In this document: piece after piece, positions 35,328-44,017 of the stretch
Layout: the number at the start of each line of letters is the position of its first letter
Position numbering within the stretch: position 1 is the stretch's first letter
Source of the DNA: an archaeon
Lineage (GTDB): Archaea > Thermoproteota > Nitrososphaeria > Nitrososphaerales > UBA183
DNA length: 64,000 nucleotides
Reading direction: 5' to 3'
Assembly (NCBI GenBank): GCA_021788415.1
Contig: JAJYKR010000001.1
Span: 392,682-456,681, forward strand
Translations under genes and position numbers: made by a program
Notes under the pieces: generated by a model
What the model was told of the DNA's origin: nothing
Databases searched by the model: none
What the model saw: only the letters and a program-made list of their open reading frames with translations

Positions 35328-36245
35328 TCAGACCGGGTCGCCGCGCGCTCCGCCGAGATCCCTCAGTCCCTCGGAGAGGACCCTGGCAACATAGGCGGCG
35401 TATCTTCCGTCCGGGTCGAGGTCCGGGTCAAAGATGGTGGCGTCAGCCCCCATCGCGCCCGGGGCCAGGGCACCTATCAGCTCGATGAGCTGCTTCCCGT
35501 CAAAGCCTCCGTCATCGGGGCTGTCGACGGCAGGCATCACGCTGGGGTCCAGGACGTCCAGGTCGACATGGAGCCAATAGGGCGTCCCTCCAGAATCCTT
35601 CAGTGCCTTTACGATGCGCCTGGCTGTCCTCGCCATTCCGTCCGCCATCGCGTCGCTCGCAGGAACCACCAGCCTGAGCTTCTCCGACGCTTCAGACAGA
35701 TGCTCATCCTCGTCCCTGCATCCGCAGTGCACCGCCTTTCCTGGCTCAAAGTAAGGCCCCAGACCGTCTATGTCGGATATCCTCGGATAGTGGAGCCCCA
35801 CCGCTGCGGCCAGGTCCTCGCCGGCGAGGCTCGCGCATTCGCTGGAATTACCCGGATGGCGGAAGTCGGTGTGGCCGTCGATGTGGACGAGCCCGTAGCT
35901 ACCTCGCTTCTTGAGCGACAGCCCCACCGGGAGCAGGACGCTGCAGTCTCCGCCGACGACCAGGGGCGCATCTCCATCCTCCAGGATCGTCGCGATCCGC
36001 TCTTCCATCTTCTTGGAGTAGCTTATGATCTCGTCTTCGTTTCGTATCTTTCCCGGAGAGACCTTGGCCGAGTACCTGCCGGGGATCATCGCCCCCGCGT
36101 CTATCCCTCCCGTTTCGACGAAGGACCGGAAGAGCCCCGCCCTCCTCAGCGCTTCAGGAGCCTTCGAACACCCTGGCGCGGCGGAGGGTCGGGGTGGACG
36201 CAACCCGAGATTTGTCGGCGCGGACAACACGACTATCCTTCCCAC
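35328..36245 (-). CDS. Arginase/agmatinase-family ureohydrolase
   Basis: A 305-residue enzyme with the dimanganese blocks GGDCSVLLPVGL, HIDGHTDFRHPG and LHVDLDVLDPSVMPAVDSP. The first block normally reads GGDHS; here Cys replaces the His that ligates one Mn, a variation I also associate with some bacterial arginase-family proteins. The substrate could be arginine, agmatine or another guanidino compound; arginine versus agmatine cannot be decided by eye. The GTG start at 36245 is 26 nt after minus-strand AGTATATCAG, so it is probably leaderless. No polyamine genes are next to it, although deoxyhypusine synthase lies elsewhere in the window. Confidence 0.8.
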   Translation of the reverse strand: MGRIVVLSAPTNLGLRPPRPSAAPGCSKAPEALRRAGLFRSFVETGGIDAGAMIPGRYSAKVSPGKIRNEDEIISYSKKMEERIATILEDGDAPLVVGGDCSVLLPVGLSLKKRGSYGLVHIDGHTDFRHPGNSSECASLAGEDLAAAVGLHYPRISDIDGLGPYFEPGKAVHCGCRDEDEHLSEASEKLRLVVPASDAMADGMARTARRIVKALKDSGGTPYWLHVDLDVLDPSVMPAVDSPDDGGFDGKQLIELIGALAPGAMGADATIFDPDLDPDGRYAAYVARVLSEGLRDLGGARGDPV

Positions 36246-36497
36246 AGGCGAGTCCTCCGTTCGGGCCTGATATACTAGGCTCTTCTGCTTTTCACGCGGG
36301 CGATTCCAGCCGACATGGAAGTCACACTGTTGGGCTGAATGTCAGAACGCGGTTGGCCGGATGGGAACGGACGGCTCCTCCGGCTACCGCGGCCGTGCCC
36401 CCCAGACGTCCGCTCTGCCGGTGCCCTCCGCTGGGCCCTGGGAGGCCCGGGCCTCCCGCGGATTACCTTATATTTCGGACGTCCACAGCTTTCTTCG

Positions 36498-39400
36498 TTG
36501 AATTTTTCCGGGGGGCGAAGACTGCTTCCGGCCGCCGCCCTCGCCTTGCTCACGCTCATGGTTCTCCAGCCGGTCCCCGCCATCGCGGCCGCCTCCCCGA
36601 GGGCTTCACAGGCCGGTGCACCGCCCGCCGCGCCCGCTCCGGCGGCACCCACGGGAGCGCCTAGCTTCAGCCCCCACTACGAGATACTCGGGAAGCTGAA
36701 GGGGACCCAGGTGGTCCAGTCGCAGCTCCCGAACTCCGTCCCCCTCGCCCAGGGGATGCAGTATGCAGCCACCTTCTACACCCCCAAGGAGATCCAGTCG
36801 GCCTACAACATGACGGGCCTCATCTCGCAGGGGTACGGCGGGAAGGGAGAGACGATCGCGATAATCGACGCCTACGGTGACCCGACCATCTACCAGGACG
36901 TGGCGTCCTTCGACAAGCAGTTCGGGCTGCCGCCGGTGAACCTCACTGTCATACCCGTGGGCCCCTACCAGCCCGCCAACGGGATCACCTTCGGCTGGGA
37001 CGCCGAGGTCGCCCTGGACGTCGAAGCCGCCCACCTCGCCGCCCCCTACGCCCACATCAACCTCCTGGTGGCCTCCAACGCCAGCAACGCTCTCTTCCAG
37101 GCGGTGAAGATGGCCGTCAACAAGCACCTGGGGAACGTCGTGACCATGAGCTGGGGGCTCGGGGAGAACTCCTTCGGGGAGTCGGGCTTCTCCGTCGCCG
37201 GTTTCCTGAACTACGCTTACCTCGACTACTACTTCCAGAAGGGCGCGGCCGAGGGGATCTCGTTCTTCGCGTCCTCCGGGGACAACGGCGCCTTCGACGG
37301 GACGACCACGGTGACAGCCGACTTCCCCTCCACCTCGCCCTTCGTCACCGGCGTGGGCGGGACGACCCTGTACCTGTCCCCCGCCTCCGGCTCGCCCCTG
37401 TCCCCCAACGCCACGGCGACCTACCAGGGAGAGACAGCCTGGAGCGTCTCCCCGCAGTACGTGGGGGCCCAGGGTGTAAGCTCCGGAGGGGGCTACAGCA
37501 CCATCTTCGCCAGGCCCTACTACCAGTCCGGGGTGGTTTCGTCGGCGACCAGGGCGTCCCCTGACGTGTCCGCCGTGGCCAACCCCTACACCGGCCTGGT
37601 GATCGTCCTCGAGGGGGTGGACTACGCCATAGGCGGGACCAGCCTCGCCTCACCGCTGTGGGCAGGGATGACCGCGGACATGAACCAGTACGTCGGGCGG
37701 GACCTCGGCCTCCTCAACCCGTACCTTTACTCTATCTACTCCAACAAGGCGGAGTACGCCAGCGCCTTCAACCAGGTCACCTTCGGCTTCAACGGCGAGT
37801 ATCAGGCGGGCCCCGGCTACAACACCGTGACGGGGCTGGGGTCGCCGAACCTCCCCAACCTGGCCGCCGCCATCAAGGGCCAGGCCCAGGGGATCCAGAT
37901 CACCGTGAGCACGACCAGGGGGACGTCCTCCTCGGCCCCGGCCCAGTACGAGTACGGCGGGAGCTTCACCGTCTCGGCGGTGGCGACCGGGCCCGGGGGG
38001 ACCCCGGTGACGTCCGGGGAGTTCAACGCCAACCTCCTGGCGCCGAGCGGCCTCGTGGCCTCGGTGCCTCTGACGTTCAACGGCAACACCTGGACCGGGT
38101 CCTACACGGTCGGGTCGGCCGACCCTCCTGGGTCCTGGACGGTCCAGGTCTACGGGAGCTCGGGGACTTCGACGGGCTACGGCATCGCTGACGTCTCCGT
38201 CGGCGACAGCCTGGGCATCGCCACCCCGGTCCCCTACCCGTTCGGGAGCGCGGTGCAGCCCGGCGTCCCGTTCACTATCACCGCCGTGGCCCAGCTCCCC
38301 AACGGGACATCCCTCAACAGCCTGGACCTCCAGGCCAACCTCATCTACGAGGGGACAGTGGTCCAGAACGTCAACCTGACCGCGGACGGCGCGGGGACGT
38401 ACTCGGGGACGACGACGCTCACGACCTCACAGCCCCAGGGGTCCTATTCCCTGGTCGTCGAGAGCCCCGGGGCCGGGAGCGTGTCCACCTACCTCTACGT
38501 CGGGGAGGAGGTGACCGGGGTGATGCTGACCCCCCTGGACACGGCCATCCCCTCGGCGGCGCCTGGGCAGCAGGTGGTCCTACTGGCCAGCACCCAGACG
38601 GCCCAGGGGACCGGCGTCTACACCTCCAACGTCACCGCGAAGATCTACAGCCTGTCGGGGACCCTGATGGCCTCCGTGGACCTGGCGCCGGCCCCCAACA
38701 GCGCCCAGTACGGCGTCTTCAACTTCTTCAGGTACAACCAGGCGAACTACACCATACCGACCGCCTTCTCCCAGGGGTTCTACAAGATCCAGTTCATCTC
38801 CTCCTACGAAGCCAACCAGACTTCGGGGACACAGCAGGGGAACTACACCACCGGGTTCTACGTCTCGGCGCCGACCCTCGCCTACAACGTCTCGGCCCCG
38901 GCTGCGGTGTACGAGGGCCAGACCGTCAGGGTCCTCGCCCGGGTCACCAACTCCACCGGGAGCCAGGTCACCTCCGGGGTGTTCTTCGCGACGGCCATCC
39001 CGTCGGGGTACACCTTCGAGTCGTACGTGACCGACGCCCTGGGGCTCACCGGGACCCCGATGCAGTACAACTCATCCATCGGCGAGTGGGAGGGGGACAT
39101 CCAGGTCCCGTCGGCCCTGACATCCTACAACTCGTTCATCGGTAACACCCCTGCCCTGGCCGCGGGGCCATGGACGATCTTCGTCAGCGGCCAGTCGGCG
39201 TCGGCTGCCAGCGTGGTCCCCGTCGAGTCCTACGTCGACGTCCTACCGTACACCTACTACACCAACGACACCCTGGGCCCCTCCAACATAGCGAGCGCGC
39301 CATTGGTGGCGGCCAGCGGCGGAGGGTACACCCTCTCGGGCATCCGCGCCAACAGCCTGACCGTGACCGGGATCAACCTCACCCTGTCCGGTGTCTCCAT

Positions 39401-39689
39401 CGGCGACCTGACGATCAACCACGCCACCGTCACCCTGGTCGGTTCCCAGGTGTCCAAGGTCACGGCCACGGGATCCAAGCTCTCCCTGCTCCAGGGGACC
39501 GACGTCGGCGTGCTCACGCTGTCGTCCACCTCGCTCACCACCTCCGGCTCGTTCTACGGCTCCCAGACCTCGACCCTGCCGCAGTCAGACCTGGTCTACG
39601 CGGTTGCGGCCGTGGCCTTCGTCGCCCTGGTGGTGGCCGTCTTCGCCTACAGGAAGAAGGGCGGGCTGACCCAGCCACCGCAGGTTTAA
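36498..39689 (+). CDS. Large cell-surface sedolisin (S53) with Ig-like stalk and C-terminal anchor
   Basis: A 1063-residue exported protease. Signal peptide LLPAAALALLTLMVLQPVPA; catalytic domain at about residues 85-460 with Glu/Asp in FGWDAEVALDVEAAHLA, the oxyanion region FASSGDNGAFD and the nucleophile in IGGTSLASPLWAG. Calcium-binding region near GPGYNTVTGLGSPN. The rest is a chain of beta-sandwich domains (about 480-930), then short beta-helix-like repeats (GINLTLSGVSIGDLTINHAT) and a final TM helix (VYAVAAVAFVALVVAVFAY) with RKK. The TTG at 36498 is exactly 27 nt after CTTATATT and gives a better signal peptide than any upstream start. The protease is probably displayed on a stalk. Confidence 0.9.
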   Translation: MNFSGGRRLLPAAALALLTLMVLQPVPAIAAASPRASQAGAPPAAPAPAAPTGAPSFSPHYEILGKLKGTQVVQSQLPNSVPLAQGMQYAATFYTPKEIQSAYNMTGLISQGYGGKGETIAIIDAYGDPTIYQDVASFDKQFGLPPVNLTVIPVGPYQPANGITFGWDAEVALDVEAAHLAAPYAHINLLVASNASNALFQAVKMAVNKHLGNVVTMSWGLGENSFGESGFSVAGFLNYAYLDYYFQKGAAEGISFFASSGDNGAFDGTTTVTADFPSTSPFVTGVGGTTLYLSPASGSPLSPNATATYQGETAWSVSPQYVGAQGVSSGGGYSTIFARPYYQSGVVSSATRASPDVSAVANPYTGLVIVLEGVDYAIGGTSLASPLWAGMTADMNQYVGRDLGLLNPYLYSIYSNKAEYASAFNQVTFGFNGEYQAGPGYNTVTGLGSPNLPNLAAAIKGQAQGIQITVSTTRGTSSSAPAQYEYGGSFTVSAVATGPGGTPVTSGEFNANLLAPSGLVASVPLTFNGNTWTGSYTVGSADPPGSWTVQVYGSSGTSTGYGIADVSVGDSLGIATPVPYPFGSAVQPGVPFTITAVAQLPNGTSLNSLDLQANLIYEGTVVQNVNLTADGAGTYSGTTTLTTSQPQGSYSLVVESPGAGSVSTYLYVGEEVTGVMLTPLDTAIPSAAPGQQVVLLASTQTAQGTGVYTSNVTAKIYSLSGTLMASVDLAPAPNSAQYGVFNFFRYNQANYTIPTAFSQGFYKIQFISSYEANQTSGTQQGNYTTGFYVSAPTLAYNVSAPAAVYEGQTVRVLARVTNSTGSQVTSGVFFATAIPSGYTFESYVTDALGLTGTPMQYNSSIGEWEGDIQVPSALTSYNSFIGNTPALAAGPWTIFVSGQSASAASVVPVESYVDVLPYTYYTNDTLGPSNIASAPLVAASGGGYTLSGIRANSLTVTGINLTLSGVSIGDLTINHATVTLVGSQVSKVTATGSKLSLLQGTDVGVLTLSSTSLTTSGSFYGSQTSTLPQSDLVYAVAAVAFVALVVAVFAYRKKGGLTQPPQV

Positions 39690-39720
39690 GACCGGTTCCG
39701 GCCGGGCCGACCCGAAGGCT

Positions 39721-40416
39721 TTGAAGATCGTACCGCAGGGAAGCAGGCTTGACGGCACCTCGCTGATAGCGGGGTTCCACGGCATAGGGGCCACGGGCTA
39801 CTGGACGGTGAAGTTCCTCGTCACGGAGCTGAAGGCGCAGCGCAAGTGCTTCATCGACTACGAGCACTCCCCCGCCGTGGCGTCCCAGGCCGAGGGGAGG
39901 ATCGCGACCCCCTACGAGGTCTACTCCGCCGGGTCCCTGTCCCTCCTGAAGGCCGAGGTCTCCCCCGTCAGGGAGAAGGAGAACGAGTTCTATCACCAGC
40001 TGGCCGAGTGGATAGTCTCCTCGGGGGCGAAGGAGGTCGCCCTGGTGGGGGGGCTGGACGAGTCCCTGAAGACCGACGGCGGGACCTACAGGGTGGCGAT
40101 GACCGGGGCCATGTCGGCCCAGGGCGGCCTACCGGGGGAGCCCGTCTTCGAGGAGGACAGGATGATAGTCGGGCCGGTGGCCTCGCTCCTCAACGCCTTC
40201 GAGATGAACTCCTTCCCAGCCTACGCTGTCCTCGCCTACTCGAACACCGAGAGGGTGGACCCCAGGGCCTCCGCCGTCGCCGTCGAGTTCCTCTCCAAGA
40301 GATACGGGTTCACGGCCAACACCGCCCCGCTGATCAAGGGGGCGGAGGTCATCGAGACCGAGCTGAAGATGATCGAGGAGAAGGAGAACCGCCCCGCCGG
40401 CTCCGTCTACTCCTGA
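39721..40416 (+). CDS. PAC2-family proteasome assembly chaperone-like protein
   Basis: A 231-residue protein of the PAC2 fold: SLIAGFHGIGATGYWTVKFL at the N-terminus, FIDYEHSPAVASQAEG, the central strand-helix ALVGGLDESL, and FEMNSFPAYAVLAYSN. Archaeal members (PbaB group) act as proteasome assembly or interacting factors. The start is TTG at 39721, about 34 nt after GTTTAAG. The 3' end runs 68 nt into the convergent tgtA as read here; see tgtA for a likely one-base problem. Confidence 0.85.
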   Translation: MKIVPQGSRLDGTSLIAGFHGIGATGYWTVKFLVTELKAQRKCFIDYEHSPAVASQAEGRIATPYEVYSAGSLSLLKAEVSPVREKENEFYHQLAEWIVSSGAKEVALVGGLDESLKTDGGTYRVAMTGAMSAQGGLPGEPVFEEDRMIVGPVASLLNAFEMNSFPAYAVLAYSNTERVDPRASAVAVEFLSKRYGFTANTAPLIKGAEVIETELKMIEEKENRPAGSVYS

Positions 40417-41815
40417 CCTTCCCCCCAGCCGACACGGACGAGTAGCCGAGCTCCCTCAGCCTCCGCTTCGCCCCGGCCGCGTCCCCGGCTCCCTGGGCAA
40501 GGGCCGCCTCGGTCTGGCTGAACGGGTACTGGAAGGAGAGCTCCGCCGGGACAGGCCCCAGCTGCGGGTGGACGACGTAGGCGTCCGCGTCCCTCTTTGG
40601 GGAGCCCAGGCCATGCCCTTCCACGATCACGGCCTTCTTCGACGACCTCCGCGCCGCCCCCGCCAGCCTCCGGGCCGCCATGGCCAGCTCGGGCCTCCTC
40701 AGGTCGAGGTCGCTCCGGACGAAGAGCCCCCTCTCCTTCATGGCCGGGGTCCCGGCCTCCAGGTCCTCGGAGTACTCCGCCAGCCTGGCGAAGGCGTCCC
40801 TCAGCCTGGGGTGGGTCATGGACCTCTCCTCCACCAGGTCCCACAGCCTCCCCTCCACGATCGCCTCCTTGCAACCCTCCAGCTCCTCCCTGAGGACGTG
40901 GAGGTTGTGAAGCGACAGGGCCCTGGTCCTCCCCGGGTGGTCGAGCTCGAGGAGCTCCTTCACGCTTGTCTTGGAGCAGACGGCGCAGCTGCAGGGGAGG
41001 TGCTTCATCGACTGCAGGGTCAGGATCCCGCTCCTGGACATGTACCTCCCTGTCCTGGCGAAGAGGACGTAGCTGGCCGAGTCGAAAGTGTCGCACCCCA
41101 GGGCCACGGCCAGGGGCATGGTCAGCGGGTGCCCGGCCCCGAAGAGGTGCAGGGGGACCGAGTAGGGGATGGCCCGCCTCGCCGCTATCACCATGTCGAC
41201 CAGGTCCGCGAACATGTAGTTCTCCATCACCTGGACCGGGCTCCCCAGGGCGAGGATGCCGAACCCCGCCGCGACCAGGGCCTTCGCCGACCTCTTCACC
41301 AGGTCCTGGTAGAGCCCCCCCTGGATGGGGCCGACCCATGCCGTCGGCCTATCACCGAACTCGGCCAGGGTCCCCCGGGCGTTCTTCAGGCTGTACTCCA
41401 CCGTCTCCCTGGCCACCGGCCTCCTCTGGGGGTACCCGGTCGGCCTGTCGAGGGTGACCGCGAGCTCGGTCCCTATGGCGGCCTGGAACTCGGCCACGTC
41501 TCTGTAGCCGACGTCGAGGTCGCCGTACTCGAGCACCTGGTACCCCCCGGAGTCGGTGATGAACATCCCGTCGAACTCGAGGAGCCGGTGGATCCCTTTC
41601 TCCAGCGCCTCGTCCCTCCGCCTCTTCCTGAGGATGTAGGAGTTGGTCATGAGCCCCCTGAACCCCATGGACAGGAGCTCCGAAGGGTGGATCAGCTGGT
41701 TCACCGGGTGGATGACAGGGAACATGTAGGGGGTCTCGAGGGTCTTGCCCCCGACCTGCAGCGTCCCTATCCTCCCCAGCAGGTCCGACTCCTTTACCTC
41801 GAAGGACAGCCCCAA
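40349..41815 (-). CDS. tgtA: Archaeosine tRNA-guanine transglycosylase
   Basis: A 488-residue enzyme that puts preQ0 into position 15 of tRNA. The nucleophile region is FITDSGGYQVLEYGDLDV, followed by GPIQGGLYQDLVKRSA, HLFGAGHPLTMPLAVALGCD and FDSASYVLFA. The zinc site is HLPCSCAVCS with His in LHNLHVL. The C-terminal part is short, without an obvious PUA domain. The last 20 residues are Arg/Ser-rich and lie antisense to the PAC2 gene. One more G in the G6 run at plus 40421-40426 would end the protein at 40407 with SAGGEGQE, so the tail may be an artefact. The start is TTG at 41815. Confidence 0.92.
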   Translation of the reverse strand: MGLSFEVKESDLLGRIGTLQVGGKTLETPYMFPVIHPVNQLIHPSELLSMGFRGLMTNSYILRKRRRDEALEKGIHRLLEFDGMFITDSGGYQVLEYGDLDVGYRDVAEFQAAIGTELAVTLDRPTGYPQRRPVARETVEYSLKNARGTLAEFGDRPTAWVGPIQGGLYQDLVKRSAKALVAAGFGILALGSPVQVMENYMFADLVDMVIAARRAIPYSVPLHLFGAGHPLTMPLAVALGCDTFDSASYVLFARTGRYMSRSGILTLQSMKHLPCSCAVCSKTSVKELLELDHPGRTRALSLHNLHVLREELEGCKEAIVEGRLWDLVEERSMTHPRLRDAFARLAEYSEDLEAGTPAMKERGLFVRSDLDLRRPELAMAARRLAGAARRSSKKAVIVEGHGLGSPKRDADAYVVHPQLGPVPAELSFQYPFSQTEAALAQGAGDAAGAKRRLRELGYSSVSAGGKVRSRRSRRGGSPSPRSSSARSR

Positions 41816-41936
41816 ACTCTGCGCCGCAGGGAGAAGGGGCGCTATAAGCTCTGGGAGAGTCCTTCGCCCCCGAGGATGGCGGATGCACCTGTCGGCCCCG
41901 GCAACCCTTTAGTCGTCCCCCCCGCCGTGAGCGCCC

Positions 41937-42333
41937 GTGGACCACGGGGAGTTAGTCGAAGGCGGCGGGCGCTGTCAAGCCGCACCGGATCGAGGACCGC
42001 GTCATCGGCAACGTGGCCGCGGTCATAGTCACCGACAAGGGGAACGAGTACACCGGCGTCTGCATCGACACGCCGTCGGGGACCGGGTTCTGCGCCGAAG
42101 CCTCGGCCATCGGGGCCATGGTGACCGCTGGGGAATACAGGATAAGGAAGGTCGTCGCCGTGTCCAGGCACGAAGACGGGACGCTCTACGTCCTCCCTCC
42201 ATGCGGCCGGTGCCGGGAGTTCATGAGGCAGGTGGACGAAGGGAACCTGGAGGCCGAGGTGGTGCTCGGGCGCAAGGAGTCGGCGAAGCTCAGGGACCTC
42301 CTCCCCCGCCACGAGTGGCCCGCTCCGCTCTGA
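41937..42333 (+). CDS. cdd: Cytidine deaminase, with an apparent one-base frameshift near the start
   Basis: A Zn-dependent deaminase of the small tetrameric cytidine deaminase family. From 41995 on the frame gives DRVIGNVAAVIVTDKGNEYT, the active-site GFCAEASAIGAM and the zinc knuckle VLPPCGRCREF. The promoter (CCTTTAG, about 41905-41912) lies 27 nt before a GTG at 41937 that reads VDHGELVEG in another frame. Dropping one G at 41960-41963 (GAAGGCGG to GAAGCGG) would give VDHGELVEAAGAVKPHRIED, which fits the family. Without it only a shortened protein from GTG 42013 is possible. This is either an assembly error or a real frameshift. The next gene is a PRTase-type regulator. Confidence 0.82.
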
Positions 42334-42410
42334 GCCTCCGCGGAGAATAAATGCGAAAACATGTACCATAGGGACAAGACTAATCTACACACCCCTGCCA
42401 ACTCTCCACC

Positions 42411-43151
42411 ATGAGCAGGGTTGCGGACGTGAAGACCCGCATCTCCTCGGTGGAGCTCCTCGCGACGCTGAAGAAGAGCTACAGCTACAGGGAGCTCTCC
42501 GCGGTCCTGGGGCTCTCGGCCCCGATACTGAGCAGGTACGTCCGGGGGCACGTCCTCCCGAGCGCGGCCCGCTCCGAGAAGTTCATCGCGACATTCAGGG
42601 AGAAGCTGCTCCGGAAGATGGTCATGGACTCGGTCAAGATCTCCCAGGACGGGTCCTACGACATCAGCGAGGTGGTGAACAACGTCGGCCTCCTGAGGCA
42701 GATAGCGAAGGTGGTCTACAGCGAGTTCAGCGTGGCGACCGTGGACAGGGTGGTGACCATGGAGGTGGACGGCATCCCTCTTGCCACCGAAGTCGCCGGG
42801 GAGTTCAACGTGAGGCTGGCGGTCGCAAGGTCCGAGAGGGAGCTGGGGGTGGAGGAGTTCGTCGAGCAGAAGGCAGTGTACTCCCCCTCGTCGGTGAAGT
42901 ACCTCTACCTCCCCAAGACGTCCATGAAGAGGGGGGAGCACCTCCTGGTGGTCGACGACCTGGTCCGGTCAGGGACGACCATCGAGGCGCTGACCAGGAT
43001 GGCGGAGAAGGGGAGGGCAAAGATAGTCGGGGTCTTCGCCATAGCCTCGGTGGACCAGTCCATGCAGAAGCTGAAGGAGAGGCTCGGCCTCACCTGCCCC
43101 ATCGAGTCCCTGGTCACGCTGGAGCAGAAGCAGAGGCGCTACAGCTACTAG
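42411..43151 (+). CDS. gfcR: HTH-phosphoribosyltransferase transcription regulator (GfcR/PurR-like)
   Basis: A 246-residue protein with an N-terminal helix-turn-helix (SYRELSAVLGLSAPILSRYV, residues about 26-45) and a type I phosphoribosyltransferase domain whose PRPP loop is VVDDLVRSGTT (about residue 183). Archaeal members of this architecture are regulators of sugar or nucleotide metabolism that sense PRPP or a related ligand. It follows cytidine deaminase by 77 nt on the same strand, which suits pyrimidine salvage. The ATG at 42411 is about 27 nt after GACTAATC. The next gene begins within 10 nt of its stop. Confidence 0.87.
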   Translation: MSRVADVKTRISSVELLATLKKSYSYRELSAVLGLSAPILSRYVRGHVLPSAARSEKFIATFREKLLRKMVMDSVKISQDGSYDISEVVNNVGLLRQIAKVVYSEFSVATVDRVVTMEVDGIPLATEVAGEFNVRLAVARSERELGVEEFVEQKAVYSPSSVKYLYLPKTSMKRGEHLLVVDDLVRSGTTIEALTRMAEKGRAKIVGVFAIASVDQSMQKLKERLGLTCPIESLVTLEQKQRRYSY

Positions 43152-43159
43152 TGGGACCA

Positions 43160-44017
43160 ATGAGCATCACAATAGACTCGGACTTCGTCGCCAGGGCCAT
43201 CCCCCCGAGGAGGAGGGACGCCCACAAGAGGATGAACGGGACGGTCTGCGTTGTCGGGGGGAGCAGGCTCTACCACGGGGCGCCGTTCCTCTGCGCCAGC
43301 GGGGCCATGCGTGCCGGGGTGGACCTGGTGTTCCTCGCCGTCCCGGCCCAGATCGCGGGCTCGGTCAGGGCCCTGTCCCCGGACTTCATCGTCGTCCCCC
43401 TCCCAGACTCAAAGCTCACCCGGGGGAACGTGTCGAAGCTCCTGTCCTGGGTCCGCGACCCGGACGTGTTCGCAGTGGGGCCCGGCCTCGGCCCCCAGAA
43501 GCCGGAGTCGGTGGCCCAGGCGCTCAACCAGATGAAGGGCGAGGGTAGGTCGCTGGTGGTGGACGCCGACGCCCTCAGGGAGCAGGTGATCCCTTCCATC
43601 AGGGGGACGGGCTCGGTGGTCACCCCCCACGCCAGGGAGTTCGAGCGGCTGTTCGGCGTCACCCTCCCAGACGACAGGGAGGGGAGGGCCGAGGTGGTCG
43701 CCGCCCAGGCCAAGAGAGGGGGTGTCACTGTCCTCCTCAAGGGGCCCACGGACATCGTCTCCGACGGGGACAGGGTCGCCTTCAACGAGACCCACTCCCC
43801 CGCCATGACGGTCGGGGGGACCGGGGACGTCCTCACAGGGATAACGGCCGGGCTCCTGGCGAAGAAGGTCCCGCCCTTCGAGGCGGCCTGCGCCGCGGCC
43901 TACGTCAACGGCGCGGCGGGGCTGGAGGCCGTGAAGAGGCTCGGCCTGCACATCACCGCCTCCGACGTTGCAAACGAGGTCGCAAACGCTCTGAAACCGT
44001 TCGATAGGCTGTCATGA
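43160..44017 (+). CDS. nnrD: ADP-dependent NAD(P)H-hydrate dehydratase
   Basis: A 285-residue ribokinase-like enzyme that repairs hydrated NAD(P)H. Motifs: TVCVVGGSRLYHGAPFLCAS (nucleotide/phosphate loop), FAVGPGLGPQ, LVVDADALRE, VVTPHAREFERL and the anion hole/catalytic GGTGDVLTGI. The epimerase domain often fused at the N-terminus is absent, so NnrE would be encoded elsewhere. ATG 43160 was chosen; a GTG at 43151 overlapping the previous stop is an alternative. Its stop overlaps the next gene's ATG (ATGA). Confidence 0.9.
   Translation: MSITIDSDFVARAIPPRRRDAHKRMNGTVCVVGGSRLYHGAPFLCASGAMRAGVDLVFLAVPAQIAGSVRALSPDFIVVPLPDSKLTRGNVSKLLSWVRDPDVFAVGPGLGPQKPESVAQALNQMKGEGRSLVVDADALREQVIPSIRGTGSVVTPHAREFERLFGVTLPDDREGRAEVVAAQAKRGGVTVLLKGPTDIVSDGDRVAFNETHSPAMTVGGTGDVLTGITAGLLAKKVPPFEAACAAAYVNGAAGLEAVKRLGLHITASDVANEVANALKPFDRLS

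Noticed and set aside
41955..41990. BHB intron as explanation for the cdd frame offset
   Set aside because: The family sequence is restored by removing a single base, and no BHB fold is visible.
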